This document shows positions 51,644 to 58,442 of a stretch of DNA of 58,442 bases, one piece after another (the stretch's first letter is position 1; each line of letters begins with the position of its first letter). The notes beneath the pieces were generated by a model. The model had not been told where the DNA came from, did not search any database, and saw only the letters and a program-made list of their open reading frames with translations. Position numbers and translations under genes: made by a program. Origin of the DNA: Kocuria rhizophila (GTDB lineage Bacteria > Actinomycetota > Actinomycetes > Actinomycetales > Micrococcaceae); the NCBI RefSeq assembly GCF_003667225.1, contig NZ_RCOM01000006.1, positions 1 through 58,442 on the forward strand, given 5' to 3'.

Positions 51644-52639
51644 GTGACCACCTCAAAGACCGCCCTGTCCCCTGCATCGCGCGTGCTGCTCACGGCAGGG
51701 TTGGGCGCCTCCCTCGTGGTGGGCTCCGCGCTGCCCGCCCAGGCCCTGGAGGTTCCGCCGCGGCCGGCCGAGGGTGCGGTCCAGGACCAGGCGGACCTGC
51801 TGACCACGCAGGAGGAGGCGGACCTCAACCGGCTGATCGGGGACAAGAACAAGGACAACGAGTACATCCGCGCCTCGGTGCTCACGGTGAACGACACCCA
51901 GGGTGAGGACATCGAGGAGTTCTCCCGCAAGGTCGCCACGGACTGGGGCGTGGGTGAGGACGGCCGCAACAACGGCGTGCTCGTGGTCGCGGACATGGGC
52001 GAAAGGGAGCTGCGCATCGAGGTGGCGGACGGCGCCCGCGAGGTGCTCTCGGACTCAGATGCCGAGAAGATCATGGAGCAGGAGCTCGAGCCCGGGTTCC
52101 AGGACGAGGACTACGCCGGCGCGTTCACGGACACCGTCACGGAGGTCTACGACCAGGCGAACCCTCAGGCCGCCGCGGACCGGCAGGCCAAGAGCAACAC
52201 CCTCGTGGCGGTGGTGCTCGGGGCGCTCGGGCTCGGTGGCGTGGTGACCGCCCTCCTCGTCTGGGGTCGCAGCCGCCGCACCAAGAAGATTCGTGAGCAG
52301 GCGGACCGGGAGATCGAGCAGTTCCAGCGCGAGCACCCGGAGGAGAACATCACGGAGGGCATGCGCCGTGCGTACTACCGCTACCGGGAGCAGAACCGCA
52401 AGGCTCCCGGGCTCAACGACACCCCCGGCACCGCCAAGGACAAGGACGGGGTGGAGCGCGAGGTCCAGTACGCGCCGTCGTTCCAGTCCTGGCTGCCGCT
52501 GTATGCGATGTACCCGTCCGTCTACAGCGGGATCTCCCACTCGTCCGGTTCCTCGGGATCGAACTACGGCGGGGGCGCGTCCACCTCGTTCGGCGGGGGC
52601 GGCGGCTTCACCGGAGGCGGGGCGTCCGGCAGCTTCTGA
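51644..52639 (+). CDS. TPM-domain membrane protein (YgcG-like)
   Basis: 331 residues from GTG 51644 with GGGAGG 5 bases upstream. Signal peptide (LLTAGLGASLVVGSALPAQA), TPM domain from about 40 to 175 (VQDQADLLTTQEEADLNRLI, NNGVLVVADMGERELRIEVADGA), one transmembrane helix (NTLVAVVLGALGLGGVVTALLVW), then a cytoplasmic Arg/Glu-rich segment and a Gly-rich end (FGGGGGFTGGGASGSF) characteristic of YgcG-like proteins. TPM domains are associated with photosystem repair in plants and with membrane-protein quality control; bacterial role unclear. Confidence 0.9.
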   Translation: MTTSKTALSPASRVLLTAGLGASLVVGSALPAQALEVPPRPAEGAVQDQADLLTTQEEADLNRLIGDKNKDNEYIRASVLTVNDTQGEDIEEFSRKVATDWGVGEDGRNNGVLVVADMGERELRIEVADGAREVLSDSDAEKIMEQELEPGFQDEDYAGAFTDTVTEVYDQANPQAAADRQAKSNTLVAVVLGALGLGGVVTALLVWGRSRRTKKIREQADREIEQFQREHPEENITEGMRRAYYRYREQNRKAPGLNDTPGTAKDKDGVEREVQYAPSFQSWLPLYAMYPSVYSGISHSSGSSGSNYGGGASTSFGGGGGFTGGGASGSF

Positions 52640-52664
52640 GCGCGGCCTGCGCGGCCCGCCGGGG

Positions 52665-52726
52665 GACGACGCCGCTGCGTTGCCGCCCGCGGGGCGCGGC
52701 GGCCCGGGCGGGTGCCAAGCGTCGTC
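52665..52726. repeat. Dispersed repeat, inverted arms in a convergent spacer
   Basis: GACGACGC (52665-52672, inside a full GCGGCGTCGT core) and GCGTCGTC (52719-52726) are complementary and flank a GC-rich 46-base stretch between convergent genes. May act as a shared terminator. Confidence 0.5.
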
Positions 52727-52786
52727 GTGCTCCGTGGTGCTCGCACGGGACGGGACGCACGGGAGTCGGGGTGGGCGTGGGTGTGC

Positions 52787-53516
<730 letters not shown>

Positions 53517-53524
<8 letters not shown>

Positions 53525-54191
53525 GGGGGCTCCTCACGTAGCGGTTGGACGCCCGCTCCAGGCGGGACTGCAGGAAGGACAGGACGGTGAAGATGGCCAG
53601 GTAGATCACGGCCACCTCCGTGTAGAGCGCGAGCGGCTGGAACGTGGTGGCCGCGATCTGGCGGCCCACCTGGAACACGTCCGCCAGGGTGATGACCATG
53701 ACCAGGGACGTGCCCTTGACCAGGTCGATCAGGTCGTTGCCCAGCGGTGGCAGCGCGATCCGCAGCGCCTGGGGTGCGATCACGTGGCGGACGGTCTGCC
53801 ACCCCGTGTAGTTCAGGGTCCGGGCGGCCTCGAGCTGGCCCCGCGGGATGGACTGCACGGAGGCCCGCAGGGTCTCCGCGGCGTAGGCGCCGGTGTTCAG
53901 CGTGAAGGCGATGATCGCGGACGTCCACGCGGAGAGCGTGATGCCTGCGGCGGGCAGCCCGTAGAAGATGATGAACAGCTGCACCAGGATCGGGGTGCCC
54001 CGGAACAGCCACACGTAGAAGCGGGAGACCCACTGCAACGGCAGGATCCGGCTCAGGCGCATGGTGGTGGCGAGCACCGCGACCACCAGGGCCAGCACGA
54101 AGGAGACGATGCTGAGTGGAATGGTCACCGTCACGGTGGCCGCCAGCAGCTGGGGCAGGGAGTCGGCCCATAGGCTCAGGAAATCTGTCAT
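53517..54191 (-). CDS. Amino-acid ABC transporter permease
   Basis: 224 residues from ATG 54191 (ATGA overlap with the binding-protein stop). About five helices; family pattern VTIPLSIVSFVLALVVAVLATTMRLS, YVWLFRGTPILVQLFIIFYGLP, and the ATPase-contact EAA loop QLEAARTLNYTGWQTVRHVIAPQALRIALPPLGND. HisM/GlnP class; one permease gene implies a homodimer. Confidence 0.95.
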
Positions 54192-55024
54192 GGCTCCGGG
54201 GTGAGGTCGGTGGACACGTACTTCTCGTAGATCCGCTTCAGATCTCCGTTGTCCATGTGGGTGGTCAGGGACGCGTCCACGGCCGAGCGCAGCCGCGGCT
54301 GGTTCAGGGGCATGAGCACCGCGGACTCGGAGGGCTCGCCGAGCGCGCCCTCCAGGAGGCGGATCTCGGCGTCCGGGCGCTGGTCGAAGAAGGACTGGAA
54401 GGTCACGAAGTCGTTGCCGGTCATGTCCACGCGGCCGAAGGTCACCAGCATGACCGCCTCGTCGAAACCGGTCACGGGCACCAGCTGGGCGCCCTGCTGG
54501 GCCATGGTCTGGCCGAAGTTGGAGGTCTCCGTCTGGGCCGCGGTGTGCCCGGGCACCTGGTCCACGGAGGTCAGGGGGGAGTCCTTGGCGACTCCCACGC
54601 GTCCCTCGGACACCGCGTACGGGACGGAGAAGTCGAACTTCTCCTTGCGCTTGTCGGTCGGGGCGATGTTGTTGAGCACCAGGTCGTAGCGCCCGGCGTC
54701 CACCCCGGCGATCAGCGAGTCCCACTGGGTCTCCACGAACGTGGCCCGCACACCGAGGTCCCGGGCGATCAGCTCCGCGATCTCCTTCTCGAAGCCCACC
54801 AGAGCCCCGGAGCCGTCGTGGTAGCCGTAGGGGCGGAACGTCCCCTCCATGCCGATGCGCACCTCGCCGGCGTCCTGGATCCGCTGCAGGACGTCCTCGG
54901 TGGGCGCGGTGGCGGAACCGTCCGGAGCGCCGGACGGCGAGGAGCAGGCCGCGAGAACGGCGCTGAGCCCCACCAGTCCGGTGGCGCTGAGGACGGCCCG
55001 CCGGGTCGGTCGGTGCGGTGACAT
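54188..55024 (-). CDS. Amino-acid ABC transporter substrate-binding lipoprotein
   Basis: 278 residues. Lipobox SAVLAAC (Cys about 27) then an SBP_bac_3 fold: VRIGMEGTFRPYGYHDGSGALVGFEKEIAELIARDLG, VETQWDSLIAGVDAGRYDLVLNNIAPTDKRKEKFDFSVPY, and CEGRVGVAKDSP-like hinge strand. The Arg/Asp residues that hold the amino-acid backbone fall in APTDKRKEKFDFS. Fourteen bases downstream of a PLP-dependent sulfur amino-acid enzyme, so cystine or methionine is the probable cargo (inference). Confidence 0.93.
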   Translation of the reverse strand: MSPHRPTRRAVLSATGLVGLSAVLAACSSPSGAPDGSATAPTEDVLQRIQDAGEVRIGMEGTFRPYGYHDGSGALVGFEKEIAELIARDLGVRATFVETQWDSLIAGVDAGRYDLVLNNIAPTDKRKEKFDFSVPYAVSEGRVGVAKDSPLTSVDQVPGHTAAQTETSNFGQTMAQQGAQLVPVTGFDEAVMLVTFGRVDMTGNDFVTFQSFFDQRPDAEIRLLEGALGEPSESAVLMPLNQPRLRSAVDASLTTHMDNGDLKRIYEKYVSTDLTPEP

Positions 55025-55038
55025 GGCGATCCCCGCGC

Positions 55039-56172
55039 TCAGGCGGCGTCGAGGGCCTGGGCGAGGTCCGCGAGCAGGTCCTCGACGTCCTCGATGCCCA
55101 CGGCCACGCGCAGCAGGTTCTCGGTCAGGTGGGCGGTCTCCCGGTCCTCGGGGGAGTAGGCCCCGTGGGTCATGGAGGTGGGGAGGCAGATCAGGGACTC
55201 GATCCCGCCCAGGCTCACGGCGAAGCCGAAGATCTTCAGTGCGCCCAGGAACGCGCGGACGTCCTTGCCCGGCACGAGCTCGAACGAGAACAGGCCGCCG
55301 GGGCCGTCCGCCTGGCCCTCTTGGATCCGGGCCTCGGTGTCGTCGTACGAGCCCGGCACGAGAACACGCGCCACCTCGGGGCGCCCGCGCAGGAACTCCA
55401 CGATCCTCCGGGCGTTCTCCTGCTGGCGGTCCAGGCGGATCCCCAGGGTCTTCACCGACTGGATCAGCCGGTACGAGTCGATGGGGGACAGCACCCCGCC
55501 CGAGATCATCTGGGCCAGGTGCACCTGCTCGGCCAAGGCGTCGTCGTTCGTGCTCACGACGCCGCCCAGCAGGTCCCCGTGCCCGCCCAGGTACTTGGTG
55601 GCGGACTGCACGGTGGCGTCCGCGCCCAGGTCCAGGGGACGCTGCAGGTAGGGCGTGAGGAAGGTGTTGTCCACGACCACCTGGGCGCCGTGGCGGTGGG
55701 CCAGCTCCACCACGCGGCGGATGTCGGTCACGCGCAGCGTGGGGTTGGTCGGGGTCTCCAGGAACACCATGCGGGTGCTCTCGTCGAAGTCCTCGTCCGT
55801 GAGCTGGTTGAGGTCGTCGTGGAAGTGGGTGGTCACACCGCGCTTGGGCAGCTCGATGGTGGCCCAGCGGTAGTTCCCGCCGTACACGGGCAGGCCCATG
55901 ATGATCGAGTCACCGGAGTGCAGGGTCCCCAGCACGGCGCCCGTGGCCGCCATGCCGGTGGAGAACGCGAACGAGTGCCGTGCCCCCTCCAGAGCCGCCA
56001 GCGTGGTCTCGGCGTCGGTGCGGGTGGGGTTGGACCCGCGCTGGTACTCGAACGGCCCCTCCCCGCCCTCGGTGGGCTGCAGGAACGTGGACGCGGTGTG
56101 GATCGGGGGCACCACGGCGCCCAGGGCGACGTCGTGCAGCGCGTGGATGGTGCGAGTGGTGAAGCCTGCCAA
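55039..56172 (-). CDS. PLP-dependent transsulfuration enzyme (cystathionine gamma-synthase/lyase or methionine gamma-lyase)
   Basis: 377 residues from TTG 56172, chosen because GGAGG lies 5 bases before it and the product starts AGFTTRTIHALHD as in the family. PLP-binding Lys193 in SATKYLGGHGD, Asp in VVVDNTFLTPYLQRPL, YQRGSNPTR near 43, and SLGGIESLICLPTSMTHGAY at the end. The Cys/Met metabolism family cannot be split into synthase and lyases by eye; an operon with an amino-acid importer favours a degradative lyase. A GCGGCGTCGT core lies at 55556. Confidence 0.9.
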   Translation of the reverse strand: MAGFTTRTIHALHDVALGAVVPPIHTASTFLQPTEGGEGPFEYQRGSNPTRTDAETTLAALEGARHSFAFSTGMAATGAVLGTLHSGDSIIMGLPVYGGNYRWATIELPKRGVTTHFHDDLNQLTDEDFDESTRMVFLETPTNPTLRVTDIRRVVELAHRHGAQVVVDNTFLTPYLQRPLDLGADATVQSATKYLGGHGDLLGGVVSTNDDALAEQVHLAQMISGGVLSPIDSYRLIQSVKTLGIRLDRQQENARRIVEFLRGRPEVARVLVPGSYDDTEARIQEGQADGPGGLFSFELVPGKDVRAFLGALKIFGFAVSLGGIESLICLPTSMTHGAYSPEDRETAHLTENLLRVAVGIEDVEDLLADLAQALDAA

Positions 56173-56231
56173 GAGATCCTCCGTCGACGTGGTCAAGGGA
56201 GTCAGGTCTACACCGTGGCGCCGGGCCGGCG

Positions 56232-56951
56232 CTACCCGTGTTGCGCCGGATGTCGCGCGGCGTCCCGCAGCAGGAGCCGGTGCAGCGTGGTGTCCCCCAT
56301 GAGCTCGGGGTGGAAGCTGATGCCCAGGATGCTCCCCTGCCGCACCGCGACCACCGCGTCCCCGTGCCTTGCGAGCACCTCCACGCCCTCGCCGGTGCGG
56401 GTGACCTCCGGCGCACGGATGAACGCGGCCTTCAGGTGGTCTCCCGGCCCGACGACGTCGCTCGGCGGGCCCAGCCACGGCAGGTCCACCTCTGCGGACG
56501 CCACCTGCGAGCCGAACGCGTTGCGGTTCACGCTCACGTCCAGCACGCCCAGAGACTGCTGGCCCGGCGCGGGGTCCTCGATCCCCGAGGACAGCATGAT
56601 GAGCCCCGCGCACGTCCCGAGCGTGGGCAGCCCGCCGCGGATCGCCTCCTGCAGCGGCTCGAACAGTCCGAACGTGCGGCACAGCCGGTCCACGGTGGAG
56701 GACTCGCCGCCGGGAAGGATCAGCGCGTCGATGCCCTCCAAATCCTCGGGTGCGCGCACCTTCACGGCACGGGCGCCCAGGGACTCCGCGGCCCTCATGT
56801 GCTCGACCACCCCGCCCTGCAGGGCGAGCACGCCCACCACGGGGGACGACGCCGCCTCCGCGGCCCGCGCGCCCGAGGTGGGGAGGGCAGCGGTGGCCGG
56901 GAGGGCGGCGTCGTCGGTCATGGGGTGCTGCGAGCGGGGCTCGCTCACCAT
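56232..56951 (-). CDS. pdxT: Pyridoxal 5'-phosphate synthase glutaminase subunit
   Basis: 239 residues from ATG 56951 (overlaps the pdxS stop; GTG 56948 and ATG 56921 also possible). Class I glutamine amidotransferase: [25 protein letters not shown], nucleophile Cys114 ([11 protein letters not shown]) and His214/Glu216 (ISFHPEL). Supplies ammonia to PdxS. About 35 N-terminal residues ([20 protein letters not shown]...) are not part of the fold and are coded by facing copies of the dispersed repeat (56846-56914); the usual family protein starts near VVGVLALQG. Confidence 0.95.
   Translation of the reverse strand: MVSEPRSQHPMTDDAALPATAALPTSGARAAEAASSPVVGVLALQGGVVEHMRAAESLGARAVKVRAPEDLEGIDALILPGGESSTVDRLCRTFGLFEPLQEAIRGGLPTLGTCAGLIMLSSGIEDPAPGQQSLGVLDVSVNRNAFGSQVASAEVDLPWLGPPSDVVGPGDHLKAAFIRAPEVTRTGEGVEVLARHGDAVVAVRQGSILGISFHPELMGDTTLHRLLLRDAARHPAQHG
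56846..56914. repeat. Inverted pair of the dispersed repeat in the pdxT 5' end
   Basis: ACGACGCCGC (56846-56855) and GCGGCGTCGT (56905-56914) face each other across 49 bases and together account for the non-conserved N-terminal extension of PdxT. Confidence 0.65.
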
Positions 56952-57874
56952 CCGCGCTCCGCGAGACGGTGCGGCGCGGGGAGGTCCGCCACGTTGATGC
57001 CCACCATGGCCTCGCCGAGGCCGCGGGAGGCGTCCGCGATGCGGGCGGGGTCGTCGTAGTAGGCGGTCGCGGCCACGATCGCGCGCGCACGCTCGGCGGG
57101 GTTGCCGGACTTGAAGATGCCGGAGCCCACGAACACGCCGTCCGCGCCCAGCTGCATCATCATCGCGGCGTCCGCGGGGGTGGCCACGCCGCCGGCGGTG
57201 AACATCACGACCGGCAGGGACCCGGTGCGGGCCACCTCGGCCACGAGCTCGTAGGGCGCCTGCAGCTCCTTGGCCTTGACGTACAGGGCGTCCGGGGCGG
57301 CGGTGTAGAGCGCCTGCAGCTCCGCGATCTGCGCGCGGATGGTGCGGATGTGCTTGGTGGCCTCGGAGACGTCGCCCGTGCCGGCCTCACCCTTGGAGCG
57401 GATCATGGCCGCGCCCTCGGTGATCCGGCGCAGCGCCTCGCCCAGGTTGGTGGCGCCGCACACGAACGGGACGTCGAAGCGGTGCTTGTCGATGTGGTTG
57501 GCGTAGTCCGCCGGGGAGAGCACCTCGGACTCGTCGATGTAGTCCACCTTGAGGTGCTGCAGCACCTGCGCCTCCACGAAGTGCCCGATCCGCGCCTTGG
57601 CCATCACGGGGATGGAGACGGTGTCGATGATGGACTCGATGAGGTCCGGATCGCTCATCCGCGCCACGCCGCCCTGCGAGCGGATGTCCGCGGGCACGCG
57701 CTCGAGGGCCATGACGGCCACCGCACCGGCGTCCTCGGCAATGCGGGCCTGCTCCGCGGTGACCACGTCCATGATCACGCCGCCCTTGAGCATGTCCGCG
57801 AGACCGCGCTTCACGAGGCGCGAGCCGGTCACGGGGGTGGGGTTCTGGGCGGAGGTCTGGGAAGTCTCAGTCAT
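56945..57874 (-). CDS. pdxS: Pyridoxal 5'-phosphate synthase subunit PdxS
   Basis: 309 residues from ATG 57874, where AGGA is 8 bases upstream; an ATG three codons earlier overlaps that site. TIM barrel that makes PLP from ribose 5-phosphate, glyceraldehyde 3-phosphate and ammonia. Family blocks: [104 protein letters not shown]. The two catalytic lysines are in VMAKARIG and YVKAKEL-/[10 protein letters not shown]-type segments. First gene of a minus-strand run pdxS-pdxT-transsulfuration enzyme-ABC importer. Confidence 0.97.
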   Translation of the reverse strand: MTETSQTSAQNPTPVTGSRLVKRGLADMLKGGVIMDVVTAEQARIAEDAGAVAVMALERVPADIRSQGGVARMSDPDLIESIIDTVSIPVMAKARIGHFVEAQVLQHLKVDYIDESEVLSPADYANHIDKHRFDVPFVCGATNLGEALRRITEGAAMIRSKGEAGTGDVSEATKHIRTIRAQIAELQALYTAAPDALYVKAKELQAPYELVAEVARTGSLPVVMFTAGGVATPADAAMMMQLGADGVFVGSGIFKSGNPAERARAIVAATAYYDDPARIADASRGLGEAMVGINVADLPAPHRLAERGW

Positions 57875-57898
57875 GGGGTCCATCCTGACGCGCGGAAG

Positions 57899-57942
57899 TG
57901 GTCCAGTGACAGGGCCATAATTGAGGGAAATGGCTGGTCCAG
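57899..57942 (-). promoter_or_regulatory. Direct repeats in the pdxS promoter, possible PdxR (MocR-type) site
   Basis: TGGTCCAG occurs at 57899-57906 (within GAAGTGGTCCA) and again at 57935-57942, 36 bases apart. Between them on the minus strand is an AT-rich TAATTATGG-like -10 region. The first copy resembles the AAAGTGGWCTA-type half site reported for PdxR regulators of pdxST. Confidence 0.45.
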
Positions 57943-57974
57943 ATGCCGCTGAGCTGTGGTGATGCGAAACCTAG

Positions 57975-58023
57975 GGAAATGGTGGCAGGTATATAAAATT
58001 TACTATACCTGCATAGAATTTCC
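57975..58023. promoter_or_regulatory. Large AT-rich dyad in front of the AAA ATPase gene
   Basis: GCAGGTATA (57985-57993) and TATACCTGC (58004-58012) are perfect 9-base arms around a 10-base spacer; outside them GGAAAT (57975-57980) and ATTTCC (58018-58023) form a second pair with nearly the same centre. The dyad ends three bases before the ATG and includes possible -10 elements (TATAAAAT, CATAGAAT). Likely an operator for strong repression, or a hairpin over the start. Confidence 0.65.
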
Positions 58024-58026
58024 TGC

Positions 58027-58442
58027 ATGGACCTCGCTGCCAATCCCTACAGCCCCGGCTCGGGCCTGCGTCCGAAAGTGCTCAGCGGCCGCGCGGCGGA
58101 AGTCGAGGCCTTCGACCTCCTGATCGCCCGCACCAAGCTGCGCCGCCCCAACCGGGGAATGGTCCTCACCGGGTTGCGCGGCGTGGGCAAGACCGTGCTC
58201 CTGAACGTTCTCCGGGCCCAGGCAGACCACCACGGCTGGCTCACGGTCCAGTTGGAGGGTCGTCCGGAGGGACGGGGCCGGGAAGAAGTCAGGGACAGGC
58301 TCTCCCGTGAGCTCATCGTTGCCGCCCGGCGGCACCACGGGCGTCACCCGGGACCCCGCTTCGCGGAAGCCCTGGCCACCATCCAGTCCTTCAGCGTCTC
58401 GGTGGGCCCCGGTGGGGTGCCCGCAGGGGTGGACCTGAGGGG
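58027..58442 (+). CDS. AAA ATPase (AAA_16-like), truncated by window end
   Basis: The frame is open from ATG 58027 to the last base, 138 codons. Start NPYSPGSGLRPKVLSGRAAEVEAFDLLIART and the Walker A motif VLTGLRGVGKTVLLNVL (G-x4-GKT near residues 55-62) are those of actinobacterial AAA_16/ORC-like ATPases of about 380-450 residues. Walker B and the rest lie outside. No ribosome site is visible between the dyad and the ATG, so the message may be nearly leaderless. Function of this family is not established. Confidence 0.8.
   Translation, partial: MDLAANPYSPGSGLRPKVLSGRAAEVEAFDLLIARTKLRRPNRGMVLTGLRGVGKTVLLNVLRAQADHHGWLTVQLEGRPEGRGREEVRDRLSRELIVAARRHHGRHPGPRFAEALATIQSFSVSVGPGGVPAGVDLR

Overview
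The window is high-GC actinobacterial chromosome, most likely Kocuria or another Micrococcaceae. Support: very high GC with strong GC bias at third codon positions, frequent GTG/TTG starts, an MptB-type mannosyltransferase, PdxST-type vitamin B6 synthesis, and a putrescine-oxidase cluster (putrescine oxidase was classically described from Micrococcus rubens, now Kocuria rosea). There is no rRNA, tRNA, CRISPR array or intact insertion sequence. The first 47 bases are not genomic: they match a Nextera transposase/read-1 adapter with one mismatch, so the left edge is a contig end and the first gene is cut by it.

Layout. 48-5988: truncated membrane protein, divergent glucose-6-phosphate dehydrogenase homologue, small unknown ORF of lower GC, and a GH15 trehalase/glucoamylase-like enzyme. 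6052-11745: cell-surface block with a large secreted DUF11-like protein carrying a Pro/Glu/Ser/Thr stalk of 45-bp repeats and a membrane anchor, a sortase, and a secreted subtilisin. 12026-17300: housekeeping singles (GNAT, SdaA serine deaminase, phosphoesterase, ThpR, MFS). 17545-21316: M20 amidohydrolase, then a CoA-transferase and a glutaryl-CoA-dehydrogenase-like enzyme. 21481-29036: BadF-type kinase plus ABM monooxygenase, MHS transporter, CsbD, two exported/anchored unknowns, pirin plus beta-hydroxyacid dehydrogenase. 29112-30554: zinc chaperone AztD behind a Zur-like palindrome. 30708-36982: putrescine catabolism cluster (aminobutyraldehyde dehydrogenase, TetR regulator, putrescine oxidase, double-Usp protein, APC permease), with the same AAATGA-N7-TCATWT operator in front of both transcription units. 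37075-42145: S4-domain protein, MptB and two tandem GT-C glycosyltransferases, probably for a lipomannan-like lipoglycan. 42254-52639: HdeD, ClC, small alarmone synthetase, membrane proteins, MFS and MATE exporters, two double-Usp proteins, a TPM-domain protein. 52787-57874: an all-minus run pdxS-pdxT-PLP-dependent transsulfuration enzyme-amino-acid ABC importer. 57975-58442: large AT-rich dyad directly in front of a truncated AAA ATPase.

A cross-cutting signal is a short dispersed repeat with core GCGGCGTCGT (full form GCGGCGTCGTCGTCC). About 29 copies of the 10-base core lie on both strands. They sit preferentially just after stop codons, in intergenic spacers, and inside disordered linkers of otherwise unrelated proteins, sometimes as inverted pairs. 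No feature type explains it, and it is the most unusual structure in the window.
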